DNA of 64,000 bases from the NCBI GenBank assembly GCA_018806915.1, contig JAGKQI010000051.1:186001-250000 (forward strand). The letters are read 5' to 3'. The stretch comes from Phytophthora colocasiae. Taxonomy: Eukaryota > Oomycota > Peronosporomycetes > Peronosporales > Peronosporaceae. A program made the translations under genes and the position numbers. This document shows, piece by piece, positions 11,201 to 21,233 of the stretch. The notes beneath the pieces are model-generated. The model saw only the letters and a list, made by a program, of their open reading frames with translations, had not been told where the DNA came from and searched no databases. Numbering within the stretch: position 1 is the first letter of the stretch; each line of letters begins with the position of its first letter.

Positions 11201-11322
11201 GGATGCAATGGGCCACGGTGAACGTGGACGAAGAGTGGCTCCAGTACGTTCCTGCCGAAGTCAGGAAAGATCACATGACACCCACAGAGCGTTCCGAGAA
11301 CCCCATCTCCCTTCGTTATTGA
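8207..11322 (+). CDS. E1 antisense ORF, unknown protein (one frameshift)
   Basis: I do not recognise this family. The frame starting at ATG 8207 (MTEETSAS) is open to about 10340. The matching continuation is in the -1 frame, open from 10339 to 11322, so one missing base near 10342 in a CCC run splits a protein of about 1038 residues. The N-terminus is Ser/Ala/Gly-rich. A globular part follows (about residues 110-300), then a coiled coil at about 325-368 (SEIQDLKAHYQDQVEALK), a basic Arg/Lys segment, an acidic Asp/Glu/Ser-Lys tract at about 660-740, and a Trp-rich C-terminal domain (SSWLYYGIRV, PWIWQDPRV). The frame also opens upstream to 8021, but the start-site match favours 8207. Expression and function are unknown. 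Confidence 0.7.
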
Positions 11323-11693
11323 AACTCAGGTGCCCACCATGGTACCCACGGGAAGGCTGCATTTTGAGAAGCCCTATAGTTGTCTGCATTCGTGACGTAA
11401 ACCCCCGGCCTCAGTGTAGCTTCCTAATCCCTTAATCTCTTAATATCACTCCACTTAATCATCTCATTGTTCATACTCTCGTATCCTTCAGCACTTAATT
11501 CTTCACAAATTCACTTCCACATTCACATTCACACAGTCGTTTTCATATAAGCAGTAACATGATCGATCACATATCCAAACACACGAATTTCGGAAACAAG
11601 ATTCTGAAAAACCTGCACTCAGATTATCATTCTCTGAAAGTCGATGTCTGAAATCCTTCAGATATCAGACTTCCAGCTGTGTTTTCAGAGTCC
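11323..11693. other. Spacer between convergent E1 ORFs
   Basis: About 370 bp between the stop of the plus-strand ORF and the stop of the minus-strand integrase ORF. It is AT-rich, rich in TCATTC and CACATTCAC words, and shows no ORF or strong hairpin by eye. The two genes converge here. Confidence 0.5.
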
Positions 11694-13446
11694 TTAGACT
11701 CTGGGGTGGTCGTCTCCAGCCTGCATTGCCTGAAAACGAGCTCGTGCTCGTGCACTCTGGTGGAATTCGTAAAGTAATGCTCCACAATTCAACTTCGATA
11801 ATGGTAACCACTCAGTTTCATCGTAACCTTTCCACTTAACCAGATATTCGCGCAAGCGTTTAGACGTCCTGGTACGCTTGCTCCAGCGGGTATCCAGAAT
11901 CCTCTCCACTTCATACTCGTCGTTCTCAGTATCAGGTTCCCAACTATCTTCTGGTAACAAGGCAGCGTCAAAGTCATCATCTTCTGGGATCTGAAGCTCT
12001 GCTGTTGGTCGTCTAGGAAACAGTGCTCTAGGTTTCAGGCGGCTCACATGCACCCAGGGGTTTACACGATAGCCGGTATCTTCAACCTTGAGTCGCACCC
12101 TGAAATCATCCAGCATCTCCTCGATCATGAAAGGTCCATGCCACATGTGCGCCAGTTTCCTGCTCAACCCCGTTTGTACCTTTAAGATGTAGAGCCATAC
12201 GGCGTCGCCTACAGCAAAACCTGACTTCAAACGCTCTGATAACTCGTTCCACTTTCTGGTTTGCTCTTCAGACCGATCACGTTTTGCCTTCTTCTGGAGA
12301 TCTTCGGCGCACGCCAGAGCATAACTATAGTCTCGTTGCATCTTCCTTCTCCATTCGTAAGCAGTTCGCTCCTGAGTCGTCGACGGCTTGGGTCCAAGCA
12401 TTGCGGACACCGTACCGTGAGCATCCCAACCGTGCACCAAATAAAAAGGTGTCTCCAGACGAGTGGCGTCGAATGATGTATTCAAAGCGAACATCAGTTG
12501 TTCAGCATGATCATCCCAATCACTCTGATCAGCTTCAGAGATATATGCCTTAATTGCGCGCACTACAGTTTGTACTGATCGCTCCTGCTGGCCATTGGCT
12601 TGAGGTCGATATCCTAGAGTAGCTCGTTGTCTGCTACCCAAAAGCTCTCTGAAACATTTGAACACCTCACTGATGAAGCGAGGATCTTGATCATGACGAA
12701 TCAGAGAGCTAGCTCCAAAGTTTCTGAAAACGCGTTCCTCATAAGCCTCGGCTACATCTTGAGCAGTGGTGACACTCATCGGCTTGCACATCACGTATCC
12801 TGAAAACATATCCTGGAACAGCAAGAGAAATGTGTTTCCACGTGCTGATTTCGGCATGTGGGTTACAAAGTCCATAGACACCACTTCAAACGGCCGGCTG
12901 GGCTCAATATTCCCAGGTGACGGTCCAGGATTCGGGGGTCGCCCCTTGCCACTGGCACAGTCCACACATTCCTTCACGAATCTCTCCACATCAGCATACA
13001 TACCCAACCAGTAAAACTCCGAACTCAGCTTCTCAAAGGTTCTCCTGATTCCTTGATGTCCACCCTGGTAGTCTTCATGAGCATAGTGCAACAAGTCTGG
13101 ATACAAGTCTCTGGGAACCACCAGTCTGAGTTCATCAACATTGTCCCGGGGCCGCTCTCGGGTGGCACGACTCAGGCGATAAAGTACATCTCTAGAATCC
13201 AGAACAAAGTCCTCGGCGATTCTGGCAAGTTTCCTGACTTGGGGTCGTGGCAAATCTCCCACGTCGCCTTTATGAAACTTCATGAGCTCAACCAAGTGCG
13301 GGTCCTGGCTCTGATGTGCCTTAATCCGTCGCCAGCGTTCTGCCTGGAACTCCAAAGGCCCCAAAGGTTCTCGTTCATCATCGTCCTCAGGCGGATTAGC
13401 ATCAAGCGGAGCTTGGGCACGGGTTACGGCAACCAATATTCTAACC
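11694..13446 (-). CDS. E1 pol: integrase with chromodomain
   Basis: This is the 3' half of pol, at least 580 codons, open across its whole length and truncated upstream by E2. The zinc-binding region has His residues in DLLHYAHEDYQGGHQG and a Cys pair in KECVDCASGK. The catalytic triad is D189 (SMDFVTHMP), D249 (IRHDQDPRF) and E285 (NGQQERSVQ), with exactly 35 residues between D249 and E285. A GPF motif (MWHGPFMIEEML) follows, and a chromodomain closes the protein at about 506-558 (YEVERILDTRW, EYLVKWKGYDETEWLPL). Chromodomains direct integration to marked chromatin. The upstream frame reads across the E2 target site into the RNase H segment at 21782-22200, so this was one polyprotein. Confidence 0.92.
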
Positions 13447-13906
13447 TGTAATGGGTCTACCTAGACCTATTAGATGGCGTACACGTGCGCTTACGTGTAT
13501 GAGGAAGCGTGCAATTAGAATAGACTTAATTTAAGTATACTTATTTAAATAAGTATAATTAAATCAAATATAACTAAATTAAACTGCAAAATACCGTAAA
13601 ATGAGAACTGTTATTGAATTTGGCATAAGCCAATTATGGACCTCCTAAAACTGTTTGTTATCTATTTCTAAAGGGTCTGCCAACGTGTGGTTGGCAGAAA
13701 CTCTGCTCAGTGATTGGTAGAAATCCGTTACTTTCTACCAATAATATGCACAAATGCACCCGAACCACCCAATAATGTGGTTCGCCCATGTATCCATTGG
13801 TGTGTACAGCACACCACGGTCTGAGGCCCATTTCCAACCTCTAACAGTTATCCTAACTGTTAGAGTTACAAGTGGTACAACCACTTGTACGTGTAACCCC
13901 GTTACA
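13447..13906 (-). repeat. 3' LTR of E2
   Basis: 460 bp, TGTAATGGG to CCGTTACA on the plus strand. It contains many perfect inverted repeats, including a 12-bp stem at 13839-13865 (CTCTAACAGTTA, loop TCC, TAACTGTTAGAG). The two terminal bases pairs, TGTAAC and GTTACA, are themselves part of a hairpin at 13892-13906. Confidence 0.96.
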
Positions 13907-13924
13907 CCATCCCCCCGTTAAGAT
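13907..13924 (-). promoter_or_regulatory. Polypurine tract of E2
   Basis: On the minus strand TTAACGGGGGGATGG lies directly before the LTR start TGTAACGGGG. Confidence 0.7.
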
Positions 13925-13997
13925 TCGACGTATCGGTCTCGATACGTCAATCAACTGAACTTGACAAGACCGTCAAGTTCCCAAGAGAAATCCGAGT

Positions 13998-14011
13998 TCA
14001 TTTCGCAATGG
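13998..14011 (+). promoter_or_regulatory. Oomycete initiator-like site at the beta antisense ORF
   Basis: TCATTTCGCAATGG resembles the oomycete initiator plus the first part of its flanking element and overlaps the ATG at 14008. If transcription starts at the A of TCA the leader would be only about 8 nt, so the real start may differ. Confidence 0.35.
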
Positions 14012-15594
14012 ACTCGCCAACGCCCACGTCTCCGTCCGCTACTGCGGACGCGCAAGCCTCACCTGCTGCCTCTGCAGCAGGAACAACGACCTCAGCAGTG
14101 CTCACTAGCACTGCTGCTTCCAGCGGTCCGACAGAGAAGCTCTCTGTCACCAAGTACCATGCTCTCCATAAGGAGAAGCATGAGAAGAAGAAGAAGTCTT
14201 CTTCTCTAGCAGAGATTAAGAATCCTGCTGTACCTTTTAAAGAACTCTTTGGAGAGGACTACGAAGACATCCTCGACTACGAGGAGGATGTCGAGGAGGG
14301 GGAGGTTGATGTCAAGGCTCCCGCTCCCGTGTCTTCGTCTGAAGACACGTCAGACCCACCCGTGGGATCTCGACGACCTCGTGATGAGGCCTCGGACGCT
14401 TCAAGCTCGAAGCGTCCGCGCAGTGATGATGAAGCGTCCCCCATGTCGAGGGCGCTCACTGCCCCGCGCACTGATCTGCCAGTGCGCACACCATGGATGC
14501 CTACTGAGGCGGAAATCCATGACCGGTTCGGTGCTAGTTCACCACCGAACCCGATACTGTTGTACTCATGCAACAGTATCAATGACGACGACGTCGCCGC
14601 AAAGGTTGTCTTTGAGTCCGAGACTCAAAGACGCGACTACTATATCGGGCTCTTCCATGAGCTCCGATACTATGCAGCGAAGAAGACTTCGCGCAAGAGC
14701 AAAGTGCCCGAGTGGCAGGCACTTTGTCAGTCGTGGAACGCCTTTGTTGATAACTTCAACAAAGACCCGAAGGCATATCGCGATCGCGTTGCTGCGGCTC
14801 GCGATCGCTACTACACTTACACTACACGTGGTAAGTGTGAACGCCTCCATGATCAGTCCATGGAAGCGAGGATCCCATGTGCCGTTCCCTTTGGCACACC
14901 CTGCCCGTGTTGCCCACCCTTGGCAACACGCCTCACCGAAAGTGATCTCCTGGGGTACACGGTCGTCCGTGTACCCGATCACATCAAGGAACTCCGTGGT
15001 CGTATTGTGCCACGCGAAGCTCCGAGTGCTGTGGCTGACCGCAGCACTCCTCGTGCAGGGTTTAACCCTGTAAGTTATGGTGGGCTTCGTACGCCCTCAC
15101 CATTTCCGGAACGTCCTCCATCAGGACGTTCCGCGGCTCCCATGTATCTCGATGGGGAGGAAATCCTCTCCAACGAATACGAAAACGAACCCCTTGAGAG
15201 TTCGTTCTCTTATGAGCCACGATCCGCTCCACAATCCAGCGGATCGCTCCACGCGCGTCGCGCAACGGCGGCGGAGGGGGTGGGAACACTCCCTCCGCAT
15301 GGTCAACGCTATGACCATGACGATCGTGCCCTGCACGATCGAGTTGCTGCGCTGGAGCAGACACAGAGCGCTGAGATAGCTGCTCTGAAGCAGGAGGTTC
15401 GTGTCCTCCGTGCTGAGGTCTGCGAGGCAGCTCAGACTGCCTCGAACCTCTCGTTCGGTCTTGGGACGAGAGTGAACCAGTTGATCGACCGTGTCGACGG
15501 TCTCGAGAAGGCCTTCCAGGCCTCTCGCACTCCAGTCGGACTACCAACCCTAGGTAGTCCGTGCTGCACGTACGGCTTCAACCGCCCGACGTAG
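14008..15594 (+). CDS. E2 antisense ORF, unknown protein
   Basis: This 528-codon ORF runs opposite to gag-pol and is uninterrupted. I do not recognise the family. The N-terminus is Ser/Thr/Ala-rich, followed by a Lys-rich helix (HEKKKKSSSLAEIKNP), an acidic patch (EDYEDILDYEEDVEEGE) and an Arg-rich, Ser-rich basic segment. The middle (about residues 175-290) looks globular, with YYIGLFHELRYYAAKKTS and VPEWQALCQSWNAFV. The C-terminal third is Pro/Arg-rich with a short coiled coil near 455-480 (AEIAALKQEVRVLRAEV). The last 530 bp overlap the chromodomain end of pol on the other strand. R1 holds a decayed copy of the same ORF. The palindromic texture of the sequence could help keep both strands open, which weakens the coding argument. 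Confidence 0.65.
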   Translation: MDSPTPTSPSATADAQASPAASAAGTTTSAVLTSTAASSGPTEKLSVTKYHALHKEKHEKKKKSSSLAEIKNPAVPFKELFGEDYEDILDYEEDVEEGEVDVKAPAPVSSSEDTSDPPVGSRRPRDEASDASSSKRPRSDDEASPMSRALTAPRTDLPVRTPWMPTEAEIHDRFGASSPPNPILLYSCNSINDDDVAAKVVFESETQRRDYYIGLFHELRYYAAKKTSRKSKVPEWQALCQSWNAFVDNFNKDPKAYRDRVAAARDRYYTYTTRGKCERLHDQSMEARIPCAVPFGTPCPCCPPLATRLTESDLLGYTVVRVPDHIKELRGRIVPREAPSAVADRSTPRAGFNPVSYGGLRTPSPFPERPPSGRSAAPMYLDGEEILSNEYENEPLESSFSYEPRSAPQSSGSLHARRATAAEGVGTLPPHGQRYDHDDRALHDRVAALEQTQSAEIAALKQEVRVLRAEVCEAAQTASNLSFGLGTRVNQLIDRVDGLEKAFQASRTPVGLPTLGSPCCTYGFNRPT

Positions 15595-15776
15595 AAGGTC
15601 GGGTGGAGTCTCATGCTGGACGGTATGTCCAGCCGGTACGCGTTACCATGCCGTTCAAGTACTTTGAACGGCCCAATGAATCTTGGAGCAAGCTTGCTTG
15701 CTCCAAAGTCAGACACTGCATGTTTAGGCAGGTTTTGTGCAGCTAACAAAACTTTATGAACCCACTTTGAATTCAT
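15062..15776 (-). pseudogene. E2 pol end: GPY/F region and chromodomain
   Basis: The frame at 15432-15776 reads KLAPRFIGPFKVLERHGNAY and SSMRLHPTFYVGRLKPY, the classical GPY/F end of chromovirus integrases. A second frame, 15062-15547, ends with IVERIVAHKRTNSQGVRF, RIRWRGFPPHRDTWEPRNVL, a chromodomain with its WEP signature. A frameshift separates the two, and another near 15760 separates both from the integrase core. The chromodomain end overlaps the antisense ORF. Confidence 0.8.
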
Positions 15777-17688
15777 TTATGTTGCCCCTACCAACAGTAT
15801 CAGCGTTCAGCTTCTGTCGATCGACAGAAGCTGCGATAGCATCTTGGACAAACCGTATGACGGCTTGGCTTCGCTGGACAAAGTCTAGCGCACCCGAGCT
15901 GAATCCTTTCAGCTTGTCGCCCTTGTCAGCAGCAGGCCCTGCCTGCTCGCTATCATCTCTCATGTCTGTGCCCGGCACAGACATCGCGCGCTCGTTCCTG
16001 CTCGAACGAGACGTCGCACGCGTCACCGCAGCTGATAGTGTGCTGCTATCAGTTGCATTCTGCGGTTGTTCGGACGCAACCGTAGATCCTCCCCCACTTA
16101 AGGACGAAGCTACCCCGCCGAGCATGCTCGGCAATCGTGGATGCCTCATGGCGTTCACGTAGAACGGTGTATGCCCTGTCGAGGCATGCACCGAGTTGTT
16201 GATGGCAAACTCTGCCATCGGCAAGCACTCGCTCCAATGCGGGAACGAGTGAGCGTAGCTCTTCAACGTGTCACCCAATACACGGTTGACACGTTCGGTC
16301 TGTCCGTCCGTCTGCGGATGATCCGCAGTCGACATTGATAACTGTGAACCAAGAAGTGTAAACACTTCTTGCCAGAACCGCGCTGTGAAGCGTGGATCAC
16401 GGTCCGACACAATGTCGAGCGGCATGCCATGGTGTTTGAACACCATGTCAACAAACAGTCGCGCAGTCTGCGCGGCTGTAACAGTAGCCGGGACGGCAGC
16501 AAGATGAACCATCTTGCTGAATCGGTCCACAAAGACAACGCTGCCCGTCCTCCGCTTGCTGTCAGGCGGAAGACCGAAGACAAAGTCCATGGACATGGAC
16601 TGCCAACACTCCGACAGAGTCGGTAGTGATTGAAGAGGAGCCTGCGAGAACTGCGCAGGCTTCACGCGTTGACAAACCTCGCAAGCACGTACGTACTTGC
16701 GCACCCACTTGTACTGGTGGTGCCAGTAGAAGTAACGCGTGAGAAGAGTGTATGTCTTCTCACGACCCGAATGCCCTGCCGTGAGGGCATCGTGATACTC
16801 GAACATGATCCTCAACCGGAGGTCATGATCATTCGGAATGACAATGCGATCCGCATTGTCGTCTACTGCACTGTACAACAGTAGGCCTTCGTGTACACGA
16901 TAGCGGTGTACACGAGCTCGAAGATGAGGGGTTAGCTTCCGACGTGCCACGTCGGAAGGTGCTGCGAGGAACTCCAGCAGCCCCTTCGCGTCTGCATCCC
17001 TTGCATACGCGTTCTTCACGTCGTCAATCAACGTTGACGACGGCACACTTGTCCTCACGACGCCAACAGCGTTGGCGTCGACCGTCTCCGCATAGCCAGG
17101 TCGACGCGATAACGCGTCGGCCACTACATTGAGTCTTCCGGGTTTGTACTCCACCCGGAAGTTGTACTCCGCGAAGAAGGACAACCATCTCGCCATACGT
17201 TGCGAGATGTGCGGCGACTTAATCGCCGTACGCAATGATGCGTGGTCTGTATAGACCACGAACGGTCTACTCCCAAGTAGATACACTCGGAACTTTGCGA
17301 GTGCATACTTCATGGCAAGGAGCTCCTTGTCATGTACGGGATAGTTACGCTCAGCTGGCTTCAGCTGACGCGATTGATAGTAGACTACACGATCACGCCC
17401 TTCGTGATCGTGTTGCATCAATGCACATCCGATTGCAAAGTCGGATGCATCGCACACTACGTGGAATGGACGATCTTGGTCCGCCACGGCCAAGATCGGC
17501 GCTTCAGTCAAGCCCTGCTTGACTGCACCGAATGCCTCCTCGCACTCGGTCGTCCAAATCCACTCAGCTTCTTTCTTAAGAAGCTGTGACAACGGGCGAA
17601 TCTTGCCCGCATAGTTCTCCACGTACTTGCACAAGTACGTGGCCCAAGGAACTGCCTCAGTTCCTTCACATTGGATGGCGTGGGCCAT
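15754..17688 (-). pseudogene. E2 pol: RNase H and integrase core
   Basis: A long open frame of 644 codons. RNase H shows VVCDASDFAIGCAL, KELLAMKYALAKFRVYL and VYTDHASLRT, ending in VVADALSRRPG. The integrase part has HDALTAGHSGREKTY and CEVCQRVKP (zinc-binding), MDFVFGLPP, VSDRDPRFTARFW and TDGQTERVNRVL with the three acidic residues in place. The sequence would be functional by itself, but a 4-nt deletion near 17642 (compare the AAGC retained in R1 near 32010) puts it out of frame with RT, and a further frameshift cuts it from the GPY/F region. Confidence 0.88.
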
Positions 17689-18374
17689 TCATTGATCACT
17701 CTGACCTTCTCTGGGTCAGGGCGCACGCCGTCTTTCCCCACGAGACACCCCAGCACGGGTATCTCGCTCGCCCCGAAGATACACTTCTTCAGGTTCGCAT
17801 AGACCTTATGTTTCCTCATAAGCTCTAGCAGCTTCCGGAGATGCACCTTGTGCATCTCAATGTCCGTCTTCCCGTTCACAGCCCGGCTGTGGACGAACAC
17901 GTCGTCGAAGTAGCTCGGTGCGAAGTCGCGCACCGAGCGCAATAGATGTGTCACGCATCTATTGAACGTCGCAGGGGCGTTCTTAAGCCCCTGTGGCATG
18001 ACGAGCCACTCCCAAAGCATACCGCTTGGAGTGCTTACCGCTGTGAGAGGGATGTCCCTCTCACGCATGAAGATTTGATAGAATCCATCACGCAGATCTA
18101 GAGCACTGAAGATAGTGCTCAAGGCCATCGAATCGATGATAACATCTTTTCGCGGTATCGGCGTCTGCGCCGGTATCGTCGCATCGTTCAGCTTGTTATA
18201 CGCATGAACGATGCGCCAGCCGCCCTGTGGTTTCTTAACACAGAACGTTGGGGCACTGTGCGGGGACTTTGATTCCCGCACTTGACCACGACTTTCAAAG
18301 AAGTCGTCGATCGCTTGAACTTGTTCACGCGGCAGTGGCCACTGCCGTGTAACACAGTACTTCGTGCCCGGCAC
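17508..18374 (-). pseudogene. E2 pol: reverse transcriptase
   Basis: The frame reads PTFCVKKPQGGWRIVHAY, DLRDGFYQIFMRERDIPL, VMPQGLKNAPATFNRCV and SYFDDVFVHSRA. The last carries the FDD form of the RT catalytic motif. The thumb follows (KKCIFGASEIPVLGCLVGKDG). The N-terminal fingers join the preceding frame at 18188-19201 by another shift, and the C-terminal end is out of frame with RNase H through the deletion near 17642. Confidence 0.88.
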
Positions 18375-19761
18375 GAGATCAATCTCGTGCTGTACGCCCT
18401 TGTCCTTCGGAAGCTCCGAAGGAATCTCGTCCGGGAGTACATCCTTGTACTCCCGCAGAACTTCGTAGTAGGGCTCGCCCTAAACGAGTCCCAACTCTGC
18501 TCTTCGAAGCGCTGCTTCTTAGTCTTCGCACTGAGGGAGTCATCACCCTCAGTGATCCCATCGACGACGAGCTTCAGCTCTTCGGCTTCGCGATCCACTC
18601 TCTCAACATCCGAGATAATGCAAATTTGTTCGATGCGTCCATCGTACAAGTCTCGCGCGAAGCGCTTCCAACTCATCGTTGGAAGTGCGGTCAACGCCGA
18701 CGCACTCGTCGGCGTATTCTCCAACCGCATCCTCTGGTACTGTAACCCAGTACCAGTACGTGTCAAGACGTTCAACGTCTCGACACTCGGTGTCTGCACT
18801 GCAGATACACCCGTCTCAGTCCCGGACTGAGACTCGCGCAGCTCCCTGAGCTTGCGCCGCGAAGGTCTACCATGGAGCCCGGCTCCAGGTGCTCCACGTT
18901 CAAGGCATCGCACCTTGGACGGGACGTTATCGCAATCGTCAGCGGATTCCTTTCGCTGACTCGCACTATCAAGCCCGGCTTGAGTGCCGCTCATCGCGTG
19001 CAGCGCTGCTGCACGTGAGCACGCAGGTTGTTCGGGTGCTGGGCGTTTGCAACCGCCAGCACCTCCTGCCGCGCAGTCGGTTCCCTGAACCGCTGCGCCT
19101 CCATCCGCTCCCGGAGCGGATGAAGCAACCGCATCGTCGACTCCCGGAGTCGACGTGCTCTCGCTAGCTTCCTGCGCTAGCGAGTGTTCGCTTGTACACA
19201 TATCATCCCTTCCCAGAGCGGATGTACGATCGCTAGTTCCCGGAACTAGCAGCGACTGTTCGCCTATACACGTCTCATCAGCTCCTGGAGCTGATGACCG
19301 ATCGCTAGTTCCCGGAACTAGCAGCGAAGCGCCAGTGGCGTCAGCTCCCAGAGCTGACGCACGCCTTTCGGTTCCCCGAATTTTATTTATTTCGTCAACT
19401 CCCGGAGTTGACGCGACGTCGTCGGCGCGACCCTATCTCCAAGGATACCGGTAATACCGGAATTTTACCTTCTCTTAGGTGAATCGCATTCACCTGACCA
19501 TCACTCATGTGACAAACATCATTCAGATGTTTACGCGTCAGGTGATTCACATTCACCTGACCATCACTCATGTGACCGCGACCCTTCGGCTCAGATTTCT
19601 GAGTCGACACACATTTTCTCACAACGACTCTCGGAGGCAGCGGCGGACGCTGCTGCCTCAACTGGGGAATCACATGCACCGCCTGGTGCATGTGCAGCAC
19701 TGACAGGGCCATCGCTCTCTGTCGCGCATGCGTTGTTGAAGCGTACGAGTGTACGCTTCTC
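18375..19761 (-). pseudogene. E2 linker between protease and RT, with hairpin array
   Basis: The minus strand encodes a low-complexity Ser/Pro/Gly/Ala-rich linker with repeated SAPGAD, STPGVD and LVPGTSDRS-like units (about 19110-19420), then a Cys/Ala-rich part and a conserved stretch (SVETLNVLTRTGTGLQYQRM) leading into RT. At DNA level each repeat unit is a palindrome around a CCCGGA-like centre. Beyond it (19480-19600) come direct repeats of CACCTGACCATCACTCATG. Frames shift several times. No catalytic motif was seen. Confidence 0.6.
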
Positions 19762-20241
19762 TCAGTTGATCACCGGTTCATGCCGTGCAAGCCACGGCAT
19801 GCCTAATACCAAGTCGAACTTATCGTCTAGATCCAAGACGATAAGATCTTCTACAAACGTCCTTCGTTTGTAAGAGAAGCGCACACGGACTACGCGCTTC
19901 TCAGTCCTCACGGTGGCACCCGTTGCCAACCGCACCTCCAACACGCTGCGAGGCGTGTCGGCCTCTTCGAAGTCAAGTCTTCGAAGACTTCCCTGTCGAA
20001 CAAAGTTATTCGACGCGCCCGAGTCCACTAGGGCACTAAGAGAGTTCACTCTCTTCGACATCACGTTCAGGATGACAAGGTTTGGCTTGTCATCTTGCAG
20101 CTTACAGCGAGAAACCTTCTCGCTGGGGGCAGCAGTCCTCATCGTCGCGTGTCCAAGCTCGACACGCGAGACTGCATCACCAGTAGGACGCCCCGCGCCT
20201 ACTGGTCCTTGGCGTTTTTTGAACGCCCGCCCGCTGTGCAC
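19762..20241 (-). pseudogene. E2 retropepsin-like protease
   Basis: The frame contains ALVDSGASNNFVRQGSL with the DSG active site, and LDDKFDLVLGMPWLARHEP, the second conserved block of retropepsins (hydrophobic-LGMPWL). In R2 the reading goes on after VIN into WEKRTLVRFNN. In E2 that Trp codon is TGA, so the frame stops at 19762. The upstream end overlaps the zinc-knuckle frame in another phase. Confidence 0.85.
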
Positions 20242-21184
20242 TCGCGTGCATAGTGACCGATGTTACTACACTTGTAACATCGAACCTTGCTGTTCCTACG
20301 CTGCTGTTGACCAGCAGTCGTAGCACTCGAGAGGTCCATAGGTTCCGGACCTCCCGTCTTCACAACAGGACGCGCCGGCTTCGGCGCGTTCGCATGGAGT
20401 TTAGCTTGACGTCGGCTAAACTCCTCTTGCATCGCAAGGCTGATCGCCTCTTCGAGAGTATTCGGATACTCTCGGAAGAGATATGTTTTGACGGGACCAT
20501 CTCTTAGTCCTTCATGAACGTGACGACCTTGGTCGCCTCGTCGATCGGGTTGGCCACTATGTTCGATACCAAGTATCGAGCACGCTGGGCAAAGGTGTGA
20601 ACATCATCCTTGCCCTGTTGCAGATCGAGAAACTCCGCTCTCGATCTGAACTCGTTCTTCGGAGGCTCAAATGCAAGTTTGAGTTCCTCCTAGAACACCT
20701 CATACGTGCTGAAGCACGTAGGATCCGAGAGTCGGCGCCCATAGGCCCAACTCCTCGCACGTCCGCCAAGACATGACATGGCGAACGCGACCTTCGACAT
20801 CGGATCGACGATACGTCGAGCCGCAACGGCTGTGTCGAGTTCGACAAGCCACCGAAGGAGGGTCTCGTCCTCCTTCCCCGTGTAGGTACTCACGTGGAGT
20901 TTCAACGACTCCACGCGTGGCTTCGGGGAAGCCACCGAGGCAGCAACATCTCGTTGCTCCTTAACAATGTACCCCAGAGCAACACCGTGTTGCTCTGTCG
21001 GCGATAGCGTACGAAGCATCGTAGCTACCGCTGCCTCTCCAATGACTCGCGAGAGTCTTTGGAGAGCCTCCCACTCTGGATCAGACAGGTGGGCGTAGTC
21101 CGTGCGCGTCACGGACATTTGAGGGGTCCCAGCGGATCCCTCATCCATTGGGGAGTTCTCTACCCCGCGTTCGTATGACTCCAT
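20199..21184 (-). pseudogene. E2 gag with CCHC zinc knuckle
   Basis: Gag starts at ATG 21184 (MESYERGVENSPMDEG). The capsid-like domain includes LHVSTYTGKEDETLLRWLVE and SCLGGRARSWAYGRRL. A TAG at about 20688 replaces a Lys codon present in R2 (FSTYEEFKEEL there), and a deletion near 20511 shifts the frame. The third piece, 20199-20432, holds the nucleocapsid knuckle CYKCSNIGHYARECTAGG (C-X2-C-X4-H-X4-C). So this young copy cannot make an intact Gag. Confidence 0.85.
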
Positions 21185-21213
21185 ACGAACGAGCAGCAGT
21201 CGGTCGTGGGACG

Positions 21214-21231
21214 GACTACAAAGTGCTACCA
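21214..21231 (-). promoter_or_regulatory. Primer binding site of E2
   Basis: On the minus strand, two bases inside the 5' LTR, TGGTAGCACTTTGTAGTC begins with the TGG that pairs with a tRNA CCA end. I cannot name the tRNA. Confidence 0.6.
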
Positions 21232-21233
21232 GG

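Noticed and set aside
15062..15547. Arg/Ser/Pro-rich first half of the chromodomain frame as a separate protein
   Set aside because: Only the chromodomain end is conserved; the rest is the complement of the antisense ORF.
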